The notes under the pieces: model-generated | Seen by the model: the letters and a program-made list of their open reading frames with translations, nothing else | Database searches by the model: none | What the model was told of the DNA's origin: nothing | Shown: piece by piece, positions 1 to 5,378 of the stretch | Layout of the letters: every line of letters begins with the position of its first letter | Numbering within the stretch: position 1 is the first letter of the stretch | Origin: an uncultured beta proteobacterium | Lineage (GTDB): Bacteria; Pseudomonadota; Gammaproteobacteria; Burkholderiales; Burkholderiaceae | Length of the DNA: 8,070 bases | Assembly (NCBI GenBank): GCA_903843315.1 | Contig: CAIMPQ010000220.1 | Coordinates: forward strand, 1-8,070 | Reading direction: 5' to 3' | Program-made: the position numbers and the translations under genes

Positions 1-1076
1 ATGCAGATGGTTCATTGGGCGAACGTAATGACGTGCATTGTGTATCGATAGAACATAAGCTGGGTATTAAGGCGAGCCCAACCGCGGTCTTGCAGTTTGG
101 CGATCATGGTGGTGCAATTGGCTATCTCGTGGGCGAAGAGAATCGCGGTCTGGAATACATGTTTGTGATGATGAATGCCGCGCGCTTTGCAGTAGGCATG
201 CAAGGGATTGCAGTCGCCGAGCGTGCTTATCAAAAGGCAGTGCAGTACGCGAAAGATCGAGTGCAAAGCCGTGATCTCGCCGGCTCTCCTGGCCCTGTTG
301 CCATTATTCATCAGCCGGATGTCAAACGTATGCTCATGACCATGCGTGCCTACACTGAAGCTTCTCGTGCTTTAGCTTATTACGCTGCCGCTGCATATGA
401 TGCACAGCATGCCGCACCAGATGAAGCTGCTCGTAAGTCAAATCAAGCGATATATGAATTCTTAGTCCCGATTGTGAAGGGCTTCTCTACTGAGATGTCG
501 ATTGAGGTTGCTAGCCTAGGTGTTCAGGTGCATGGTGGTATGGGTTTTATTGAAGAAACCGGTGCCGCTCAACACTATCGCGATGCGCGTATCTTGACTA
601 TCTACGAAGGGACTACCGCTATCCAGGCGAATGACTTGGTTGGTAGAAAGACGGTACGTGATGGTGGTGCAACAGCAAAAGTACTTTCAGAAAAAATAGC
701 TGAAACAGAAAAAGCATTAGCAGCCAGCGGTTCTGATGATGCAAAAGCGGTGCTAAAGCAATTGGTAATTGGGCGTGCTGCGTTTGAAGATTCTGTAGCA
801 TATATTTTGGCCAATGCAAAAACGGACGTGAAGTCAGTCTATGCAGGTAGCTTCGCTTACCTGCGTTTATCAGGTTTGGTATTAGGGGCTTGGCAAATGG
901 CCCGGGGGCTTTTGGCTGCTGAACGATTACTTGATAACGATCCTGCTTTCTATGGAGCTAAAATCGCTACGGCGCGTTTCTTTGCCGAGAATTTGTTGCC
1001 ACAAGCACAAGGCTTAGCAACATCTATCATTGAAAGTGGTTATTCTACGAATGCTTTAGAAGTAGAACAGTTCTAA
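1..1076 (+). CDS. acyl-CoA dehydrogenase, FadE/DmdC type with extra C-terminal domain (5' partial)
   Basis: FAD-dependent flavoenzyme that oxidises an acyl-CoA to the trans-2-enoyl-CoA, as in fatty-acid beta-oxidation. The frame is open from base 3 with no stop upstream, so the gene runs in from the left; the TTG at 15 is not a credible start because conserved sequence (DGSLGERNDVHC) precedes it. Visible landmarks in order are HKLGIKASPT, GEENRGLEYMFVMMNAARF and QGIAVAERAYQKAV of the central and C-terminal dehydrogenase domains, then GVQVHGGMGFIEE and RDARILTIYEGTTAIQANDL. The Glu of YEGTT, encoded at 606-608, is the expected catalytic base. About 155 residues follow it, matching the C-terminal extension of the roughly 600-residue FadE/DmdC-like enzymes (PF12806 type) rather than short-chain enzymes of about 380 residues. 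About 358 residues are present, probably 60 % of the protein. The family is certain; the substrate (fatty acyl-CoA or a methylmercaptopropionyl-CoA-like compound) cannot be told. Confidence 0.93.
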   Translation, partial: ADGSLGERNDVHCVSIEHKLGIKASPTAVLQFGDHGGAIGYLVGEENRGLEYMFVMMNAARFAVGMQGIAVAERAYQKAVQYAKDRVQSRDLAGSPGPVAIIHQPDVKRMLMTMRAYTEASRALAYYAAAAYDAQHAAPDEAARKSNQAIYEFLVPIVKGFSTEMSIEVASLGVQVHGGMGFIEETGAAQHYRDARILTIYEGTTAIQANDLVGRKTVRDGGATAKVLSEKIAETEKALAASGSDDAKAVLKQLVIGRAAFEDSVAYILANAKTDVKSVYAGSFAYLRLSGLVLGAWQMARGLLAAERLLDNDPAFYGAKIATARFFAENLLPQAQGLATSIIESGYSTNALEVEQF

Positions 1077-1082
1077 AGTAAG

Positions 1083-1108
1083 CGCTTTTAGGGTGCCGAT
1101 CAAAAGCG
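1083..1108. terminator. hairpin between convergent genes, possible bidirectional terminator
   Basis: A perfect 7-bp inverted repeat, CGCTTTT at 1083-1089 and AAAAGCG at 1102-1108, encloses a 12-nt loop in the 40-bp gap between the dehydrogenase stop and the convergent TM2-like gene stop. The position fits a shared terminator. Neither strand has a proper T tract directly after the stem, so it is at best a weak intrinsic terminator or an mRNA 3'-end stabiliser. Confidence 0.4.
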
Positions 1109-1116
1109 ATCCGTAA

Positions 1117-1563
1117 TTACTGAGATAGCTTTCTTGCTTCATGAATCTGAGAAATAAAGAATTGCTCAAAAGAAACGGCTAGAAAAGTCATCATCACGCC
1201 GGCCCCAAACACGAGCGAGAAAATCACCGTCAGTATTGCTGGCCAGCCTGAGCGAGTACGTTGATGTTCTGCAATGTTAGGATTAAATTGGGCGTCCCAC
1301 TTTTCATCGGGGCGCAGACCAAAGGCAATCGTTGTTAGCCAACTGGCTTCTATGGCAATGAAACCAAAGGTGATCAGCACCCATCCTGGGGCTGAATGAA
1401 AGTGCGCATTTTTTAAAATGGTCCAACCAGCAACGCCACCGATTAATGCAAATAATTGAACCCAAGCCCAAAAAGATTTCCATCCCTGCAAGTAAAAACA
1501 GTTCAAGCCGCTCCCTGGAAAAAATAATCCGAGGGCGCAAAAAATGAGTTTTGAGTTTTTCAT
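1117..1563 (-). CDS. small TM2-like integral membrane protein, function unknown
   Basis: A 148-residue protein of unknown function. The N-terminal half carries FFPGSGLNCFYLQGW at about residues 14-28, followed by a hydrophobic segment. This recalls the TM2 domain (a Gly-rich helix end, then HxFYLG-like sequence, then a second helix), although the usual His is Asn here. Hydrophobic stretches lie at about residues 5-20, 31-50, 58-82 and 107-131, suggesting three or four inner-membrane helices. Between the last two is a polar loop containing LRPDEKWDAQFNP. The ATG at 1563 is the first in frame; I see only a poor Shine-Dalgarno before it. It lies 34 bp downstream of the META-domain lipoprotein gene on the same strand, so the two may be co-transcribed. 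A conserved hypothetical is the safest name; the TM2 link is by motif resemblance only. Confidence 0.75.
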   Translation of the reverse strand: MKNSKLIFCALGLFFPGSGLNCFYLQGWKSFWAWVQLFALIGGVAGWTILKNAHFHSAPGWVLITFGFIAIEASWLTTIAFGLRPDEKWDAQFNPNIAEHQRTRSGWPAILTVIFSLVFGAGVMMTFLAVSFEQFFISQIHEARKLSQ

Positions 1564-1597
1564 GAATTTTCGTTAATAGTATTTCTGATGTGATTGC

Positions 1598-2134
1598 TTA
1601 TTTAGTAGGTCGCTGAGTAAAGCTGAGCACTTCACGATCAGTGCCAATCATGAGTAATTGATCGCCATTACGCACAATGTTGCGATAGTCATTCAACTCA
1701 TAGAGAAAATCATTTTCTAATTCCATACGTGGTGGTGTGCAGGCCATTTTGGTGCTGGCAATTTTGCTAAAGGTAAAGCCGCGACTGTCTTCATCCAGTT
1801 GGGCGGTAAAGCGATTGCAGCCTGTAGACCCACTCACACGTTCACCATTGGCATCGAATACGATTTGAATCGGGTTACTCGATTCACCCTGGGGGATTTG
1901 CCGGGCACGCACTTCGCCGTATGCATTAGGGGGTAAATTCCAGCGCGTGAGCTCCCATTTAGTATTACGCAGCTCGCTACTGGGCGGACTGGTTTTTGCT
2001 CCGCATGGGGGAATGACATTTGCGCAACCACATAGAAATGCCACACCTAGGTAAGAAAGCAGCAGAAATAGACGACTTGAGCCGCCTCTATGAAGTTGTC
2101 TTATGGGGGTGGAAATCGCTATTTTGAGGGCCAT
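1598..2134 (-). CDS. META/HslJ-domain lipoprotein
   Basis: A predicted lipoprotein of 178 residues with a META domain, the fold of E. coli HslJ, an envelope protein linked to heat stress and novobiocin resistance. Residues 1-21 are a long basic n-region (R12, R16, R21), residues 22-34 are hydrophobic, and LCGC at 34-37 is a plausible lipobox with Cys37 as the lipidated residue; Cys at position -2 is unusual. The META domain runs from about 57 (NTKWELTRW) to the end, with the hallmarks SGSTGCNRFTAQ (101-112) and FSKIASTKMAC (122-132). C106 and C132 sit where many family members have a conserved Cys pair. The start is the only ATG in range but lacks a clear Shine-Dalgarno, and the n-region is longer than typical, so a downstream non-ATG start is possible. 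It is transcribed divergently from rpsP. The domain call is firm, the role inferred. Confidence 0.82.
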   Translation of the reverse strand: MALKIAISTPIRQLHRGGSSRLFLLLSYLGVAFLCGCANVIPPCGAKTSPPSSELRNTKWELTRWNLPPNAYGEVRARQIPQGESSNPIQIVFDANGERVSGSTGCNRFTAQLDEDSRGFTFSKIASTKMACTPPRMELENDFLYELNDYRNIVRNGDQLLMIGTDREVLSFTQRPTK

Positions 2135-2150
2135 ATTTATCTAAGTTATT

Positions 2151-2175
2151 GTTTTATATATATTTTTTATAAAAC
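2151..2175. promoter_or_regulatory. AT-rich inverted repeat upstream of the META lipoprotein gene
   Basis: GTTTTATA at 2151-2158 and TATAAAAC at 2168-2175 form a perfect 8-bp inverted repeat around a 9-nt AT-only centre. It begins 17 bp upstream of the lipoprotein start. On the minus strand it holds several TATAAA/TATATA strings that could be a -10 box, and a TAGAAT string lies just beyond it, but no good -35 box is visible. It may be a promoter core with a regulator site, or simply AT-rich promoter DNA. The repeat is seen directly; the role is inferred. Confidence 0.35.
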
Positions 2176-2213
2176 GCTGGATTCTATTCTAACGGCTTAG
2201 ACGCTTAAATAGG

Positions 2214-2242
2214 TGGAAGAAGTAGGGGTTTTCGTCTAGAAT
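2214..2242 (+). promoter_or_regulatory. possible sigma-70 promoter of the rpsP operon
   Basis: TAGAAT at 2237-2242 matches the TATAAT consensus at 5 of 6 bases. TGGAAG at 2214-2219, with a 17-bp spacer, is a weak -35 match (3 of 6). Transcription from here would leave a leader of about 110 nt before rpsP, in which I see no strong hairpin. The only other weak candidate is a TTGGCT near 2311, which lacks a good -10 box. Confidence 0.4.
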
Positions 2243-2357
2243 ATGAGGTTTTCCGCTTAACCGTACGTTTAGTTGGTGAGCTGGAGCCCAAGATTTTTGT
2301 AGAAATTTCATTGGCTTGTAATTAACCTGTTTTCATTTTAGATTTTAAGGAATAAGT

Positions 2358-2603
2358 ATGGTCGTCATTCGACTGGCACGCGGCGGTTCTAAGAAGCGCC
2401 CTTTTTACAGCATCGTTGCTACTGATAAACGCAACCGTCGCGACTCGAACTTTATCGAGCGTATTGGTTATTTCAATCCACAAGCAGCTGGAGCTGAGCA
2501 GGCTATGCGCATTGCTCAAGATCGTTTGACTTACTGGACTGGTGTTGGTGCGCAAGTATCTCCAACCGTTGTTCGTTTGATCAAAAGCAATCCTGCTGTC
2601 TAA
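2358..2603 (+). CDS. rpsP: 30S ribosomal protein S16
   Basis: S16 is a small-subunit protein that binds 16S rRNA early and stabilises the 5' and central domains during 30S assembly. The 81-residue protein is the usual bacterial length (E. coli 82). It opens with the near-invariant MVVIRLARGGSKKRPFYSIV, followed by ATDKRNRRDSNFIERIGYFNP and a C-terminal part with DRLTYWTGVGAQVSPTV. The start is fixed by family alignment and by AAGGAA at 2347-2352, five bases before the ATG, the best ribosome binding site near this operon's start and in keeping with high output. It is the first gene of the conserved rpsP-rimM-trmD-rplS cluster. The 93-bp gap to rimM contains a hairpin. Confidence 0.98.
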   Translation: MVVIRLARGGSKKRPFYSIVATDKRNRRDSNFIERIGYFNPQAAGAEQAMRIAQDRLTYWTGVGAQVSPTVVRLIKSNPAV

Positions 2604-2614
2604 GATTTGTTTAT

Positions 2615-2647
2615 CTAAAAACTTCGTCGTCATGATGGGGTTTTTAG
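2615..2647 (+). promoter_or_regulatory. rpsP-rimM intercistronic hairpin (attenuator or mRNA-stability element)
   Basis: CTAAAAAC at 2615-2622 pairs with GTTTTTAG at 2640-2647. The stem can continue inward with G-U pairs at 2623/2639, 2624/2638 and 2626/2636 and Watson-Crick pairs at 2625/2637, 2627/2635 and 2628/2634, giving about 14 bp closed by a 5-nt loop (2629-2633). It starts 12 bases after the rpsP stop. No T tract follows the stem, so full termination looks unlikely. It may protect the rpsP mRNA 3' end or lower read-through into rimM-trmD. In E. coli, rimM and trmD are made at much lower levels than S16 and L19. Confidence 0.45.
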
Positions 2648-2696
2648 TAGCAGCATTTTCAGTAGTTCTATTTTGGGAAAATAAGGTGTACTTCAC

Positions 2697-3260
2697 ATGA
2701 GCACACCTTCCCTAAATGATTTGATTGAGCTTGGCGCCATCTCTGAGGCGCAGGGTTTACAGGGTCAAGTGAAGGTTAGACCTCACGCCTCTGAACCCGT
2801 AGCTCTTCTCTCTTCCAAAGCGATTTGGTTATCACTTATCCCTCGTAGGGAAGCTGGCGTTTCTGCGTCGCATGAACAGGCCTCTCTCACGCAATACAAG
2901 GTGAAGAGCGCCAAAATGCATAGCGGTAATGTGGTGCTTTCTCTGGAAGGGGTGTCTGATCGTGATCAAGCACTCGCCTTAAAAGGCGCGCGCATTTTGG
3001 TGGCACGCGATGCCTTTCCAACAGCGGAAAGTGATTCCTATTACTGGGTTGATTTGATCGGCTGTCAGGCTATTAACTTGCAAGGCGAAGCCCTTGGCGA
3101 AATCACTGATGTCACTGAACATGGTGCGCATGGTGTCATCGTGCTTGGTGACGCAGAAACTAAAACGATTAAACAGTTAGTTCCATTTGTAAAAGAAGTG
3201 GTACAAAACGTAGACTTGCCGAATAAAACCATTACCCTCGATTGGCAGGGTGATTGGTAA
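2697..3260 (+). CDS. rimM: ribosome maturation factor RimM
   Basis: RimM binds ribosomal protein S19 and helps mature the 16S rRNA head (3') domain; it is absent from finished ribosomes. The 187-residue product has the expected two-domain layout. The N-terminal RimM beta-barrel covers about residues 9-105, with LGAISEAQGLQGQVKVRP matching the family's G-x-h-G-h-x-G-x-h-x-V start and GVSDRDQALALKGARILV at its end. The C-terminal PRC barrel covers about 113-187, with the diagnostic SYYWVDLIGCQ, then LGEITDVTEHGAHGVIVL and LVPFVKEVV, ending in LDWQGDW. The loop at about 50-66 (RREAGVSASHEQASLTQ) is Ser/Ala-rich and likely variable. AAGGTG at 2683-2688, eight bases before the ATG, supports the start. 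trmD follows 24 bp later. Confidence 0.97.
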   Translation: MSTPSLNDLIELGAISEAQGLQGQVKVRPHASEPVALLSSKAIWLSLIPRREAGVSASHEQASLTQYKVKSAKMHSGNVVLSLEGVSDRDQALALKGARILVARDAFPTAESDSYYWVDLIGCQAINLQGEALGEITDVTEHGAHGVIVLGDAETKTIKQLVPFVKEVVQNVDLPNKTITLDWQGDW

Positions 3261-3284
3261 AGGAAATAATTCAGAGATTTCAAT

Positions 3285-4031
3285 ATGCGCTTTGATGTAG
3301 TGACCCTATTCCCAGAGATGTTCTCTGCTTTAACGCAGTGGGGTGTCACTGGTCGTGCATGCGAGCAATCTCTAGCCAGTGTTCATTTGTGGAATCCAAG
3401 AGATTTTTGCTCTGATGCTCGTAAGACAGTCGATGATCGTGCTTATGGTGGCGGGCCAGGAATGGTTATGATGACCAAACCTTTAGAAGAGACGCTTGCT
3501 GGCATCCACGCTGCCCACCAGGCTGCAGGCATTAAAAGCGGTCCAGTGTGCCTTTTAGCTCCTCAAGGCGAGCGGTTTTCTCAGAAAATGGTCACAGATC
3601 TACTCAATTTCGGTAATTTGAGCTTTGTTTGTGGCAGATATGAGGCAATTGACCAACGTTTTGTTGATCGCAAAGTGGATTTACAGCTTTCTATTGGGGA
3701 TTTTGTCCTTTCTGGGGGTGAAATACCCGCTATTGCGATGATGGACGCAATGATTAGGCTTATCCCAGGAGCGCTTGGGGACGGCGAATCTGCTGCCCAA
3801 GATAGCTTTATGAACGGTCTATTGGACTACCCACACTACACGCGCCCCGAAATATATGAAAATTTATCCGTGCCGGACGTGCTTTTAGGCGGACATCACG
3901 CTAAAATAGCGGATTGGCGTCGGCAGAAGTCTTTAGAGCTGACGTTCAGGTTAAGGCCGGATTTAATTGAATCGGCTAGAGCCAATGGGTTGCTAACCCG
4001 AGAAGATGAACAATTTCTTCGCTCGCTGTGA
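3285..4031 (+). CDS. trmD: tRNA (guanine-37-N1)-methyltransferase TrmD
   Basis: TrmD uses S-adenosylmethionine to make m1G37 next to the anticodon in tRNAs reading CCN, CUN and CGG codons, which prevents +1 frameshifting; it is usually essential. The 248-residue protein matches the family length (E. coli 255). The SPOUT trefoil-knot core is intact: DDRAYGGGPGMVM (50-62), LLAPQGERFSQ (90-100), FVCGRYEAIDQRF (114-126) and SIGDFVLSGGEIPAIAMMDA (136-155). R158 and D173 (in AQDSF) align with the catalytic pair known in E. coli and Haemophilus (R154, D169), followed by GLLDYPHYTRP (178-188). The Shine-Dalgarno is weak (GAGA at 3273-3276; the AAGGAA near 3260 is too far away), which fits the low translation of trmD known in E. 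coli. It lies 24 bp after rimM and 136 bp before rplS. Confidence 0.98.
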   Translation: MRFDVVTLFPEMFSALTQWGVTGRACEQSLASVHLWNPRDFCSDARKTVDDRAYGGGPGMVMMTKPLEETLAGIHAAHQAAGIKSGPVCLLAPQGERFSQKMVTDLLNFGNLSFVCGRYEAIDQRFVDRKVDLQLSIGDFVLSGGEIPAIAMMDAMIRLIPGALGDGESAAQDSFMNGLLDYPHYTRPEIYENLSVPDVLLGGHHAKIADWRRQKSLELTFRLRPDLIESARANGLLTREDEQFLRSL

Positions 4032-4135
4032 ATACTTTTAGTAGTGCGCAGTTGTGAATGAGTGGTTTGGTTTTTGGTTTAGTGAGATTGTTTTAACTGC
4101 ATCCTCTATTAGGTCCGTTGATTTAGATCTCGGGA

Positions 4136-4158
4136 TTAAACGCTAATACGATGTTTAA
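4136..4158 (+). promoter_or_regulatory. inverted repeat at the rplS ribosome binding site
   Basis: TTAAAC at 4136-4141 and GTTTAA at 4153-4158 form a 6-bp inverted repeat with an 11-nt loop. The last two stem bases are the first two of the rplS Shine-Dalgarno AAGGA (4157-4161). The hairpin is weak and AT-rich but sits where it could affect ribosome access. It lies in the 136-bp trmD-rplS gap, in which I found no convincing internal promoter. Confidence 0.25.
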
Positions 4159-4167
4159 GGATTAAAA

Positions 4168-4575
4168 ATGAATTTGATCGAAAAAATTGAGCAAGAAGAA
4201 ATTGCTCGCTTAACTGTTAACAAAACTTTGCCAAGCTTTGCGCCTGGCGACACAGTGGTTGTTAGCGTGAACGTTGTTGAGGGTACACGTAAGCGTGCCC
4301 AGGCCTTTGAGGGCGTTGTGATTGCTAAGCGTAATCGCGGACTCAATTCCAGCTTTATCGTGCGTAAGATTTCTTCTGGTGAAGGCGTTGAGCGTACTTT
4401 CCAAACATACTCACCATTGATTGCTAGCATTGAAGTGAAGCGTCGCGGTGATGTACGTCGTGCTAAGTTGTACTACTTGCGCGATCGCTCTGGTAAGTCA
4501 GCACGTATTAAAGAAAAGCTTCAAGCACGCGTTAAACCAGTGGCTGCTCCAGCTGCTGCACCAACGGCTGAGTAA
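4168..4575 (+). CDS. rplS: 50S ribosomal protein L19
   Basis: L19 lies on the 50S face that meets the 30S subunit and takes part in an intersubunit bridge. The 135-residue product carries the complete family core: IEQEEIARL near the N-terminus, PSFAPGDTVVVSVNVVEGTRKR (22-43), FEGVVIAKRNRGLNSSFIVRK (48-67) and the signature EVKRRGDVRRAKLYYLRDR (89-107), ending with SARIKEKL. About 16 further residues, rich in Ala and Pro (VKPVAAPAAAPTAE), extend beyond the end of the 115-residue E. coli protein. Such low-complexity tails are common in betaproteobacterial L19 and are probably disordered. AAGGA at 4157-4161, six bases before the ATG, fixes the start. It is the last gene of the rpsP operon and is followed directly by a strong terminator. 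Confidence 0.98.
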   Translation: MNLIEKIEQEEIARLTVNKTLPSFAPGDTVVVSVNVVEGTRKRAQAFEGVVIAKRNRGLNSSFIVRKISSGEGVERTFQTYSPLIASIEVKRRGDVRRAKLYYLRDRSGKSARIKEKLQARVKPVAAPAAAPTAE

Positions 4576-4596
4576 TTGCTGCTTTGATGCAAATAG

Positions 4597-4621
4597 AAAG
4601 GCGGCTTAGGTCGCCTTTTTT
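4597..4621 (+). terminator. rho-independent terminator of the rpsP-rimM-trmD-rplS operon
   Basis: AAAGGCG at 4597-4603 pairs with CGCCTTT at 4612-4618 in a 7-bp stem with an 8-nt loop. A six-T run (4616-4621) overlaps the 3' arm. The hairpin starts 21 bases after the rplS stop and ends only 13 bases before the first possible NUDIX start, so it separates the two transcription units in a very small space. Confidence 0.88.
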
Positions 4622-4634
4622 GTTGCCTTAGAAT
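4606..4634 (+). promoter_or_regulatory. possible promoter for the NUDIX-CobD/CbiB-like pair
   Basis: TAGAAT at 4629-4634 (5 of 6 to TATAAT) directly precedes the ATG at 4635. The hexamer 17 bp upstream, TTAGGT at 4606-4611, is a poor -35 box and lies in the loop of the rplS terminator. Initiation about seven bases after the -10 box would fall at the second ATG (4641), implying a leaderless mRNA. This rests mainly on the -10 match and the need for a promoter after the terminator. Confidence 0.3.
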
Positions 4635-5378
4635 ATGACTATGCCCAAGACGCCAAAACCTGAAGATGATGCAATCAATGTTGCTGCACCCCCAGGATTT
4701 GATGCACAAGCAATTCCGATTCATGAGATATGTAGTGATCAGGTCAAAGTATCAAAAGACCTCTTGTCCCCAGAAGCTTTAAAGGCACGCTTTCAGTCAC
4801 CACCTAGCTGGCAGCCAGAAATTACGGATGAGAATCGCCACGTCATTGCTTCAGATATTATCGCTAAGCGTCAGGCGGTGGGTAAGGTGACTAAAGCTGC
4901 TGTATTAATTCCGTTATTGCTAAAAGAGGACGGCTTATGGGTGTTGTTAACCCAGAGAACGAATCATTTGCGGGATCATGCGGGACAAATTAGTTTTCCA
5001 GGGGGACGTATGGATCCTGAAGACCAAAGCCCCACTGACACTGCTCTTCGTGAGAGTGAAGAAGAAATTGGCTTAGACCGTAATCGAGTAGAAATTATTG
5101 GTCATTTGCCTGAATATTTGACTGTTTCTGGCTATAGCGTCACTCCAGTAGTAGGATTGGTGCAAGCTCAGGCAGAATATGTCTTAGATGAATTTGAAGT
5201 GGCAGACGTTTTTGAAGTTCCCTTGAGCTTTTTACTAGACCCAGCTAACCATCAGGTGAGGTTATGGCAAAGTGAGCAGGGTGGACGCCGTTTCTATTCA
5301 ATGCCTTATGAGAACCGCTTTATTTGGGGTGCTACTGCAGGAATGTTGCGTAACCTTTATCATTTATTAAAAGTATGA
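4635..5378 (+). CDS. NUDIX hydrolase, NudL-type CoA pyrophosphatase
   Basis: Predicted to split coenzyme A or its thioesters into 3',5'-ADP and (acyl)phosphopantetheine, as known for the NudL/YeaB group. The 247-residue protein has a polar N-terminal extension of about 85 residues, then the NUDIX fold. The CoA-type signature LLTQRTNHLR...FPGG occupies residues 104-124, and the metal-binding helix RESEEEIGL follows at 139-147. The spacing between the second Gly of FPGG and REsEE is one residue longer than the generic NUDIX box, as in NudL itself. The C-terminus has RFIWGATAGMLRNL (228-241), also typical. Two ATGs, 4635 and 4641, are possible; neither has a Shine-Dalgarno, and a TAGAAT box abuts the first, so 4641 may be the true leaderless start. 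The stop overlaps the next start as ATGA, implying translational coupling. The substrate is inferred from the family. Confidence 0.9.
   Translation: MTMPKTPKPEDDAINVAAPPGFDAQAIPIHEICSDQVKVSKDLLSPEALKARFQSPPSWQPEITDENRHVIASDIIAKRQAVGKVTKAAVLIPLLLKEDGLWVLLTQRTNHLRDHAGQISFPGGRMDPEDQSPTDTALRESEEEIGLDRNRVEIIGHLPEYLTVSGYSVTPVVGLVQAQAEYVLDEFEVADVFEVPLSFLLDPANHQVRLWQSEQGGRRFYSMPYENRFIWGATAGMLRNLYHLLKV

Noticed and set aside
15..17. TTG as the start of the dehydrogenase gene.
   Set aside because: The frame stays open to the left edge with family-like sequence before it, and the remaining protein would lack the N-terminal acyl-CoA dehydrogenase domain.
12..311. A 99-codon open frame antisense to the acyl-CoA dehydrogenase.
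   Set aside because: The opposite strand encodes strongly conserved dehydrogenase sequence throughout; the antisense product shows no domain.
2322..2696. A 124-codon open frame antisense to rpsP, ending next to the rimM start.
   Set aside because: It is fully antisense to S16, has no recognisable motif and would start inside the rpsP-rimM gap; it is most likely a by-product of rpsP codon use.
3065..3349. A 94-codon minus-strand open frame across the rimM-trmD junction.
   Set aside because: It covers the conserved PRC barrel of RimM and the TrmD start in antisense and has no plausible product.
4118..4152. An internal rplS promoter using TTGATT (4118) and TACGAT (4147).
   Set aside because: The spacing is about 23 bp, too long for sigma-70, and other -35/-10 pairs in the gap are no better.
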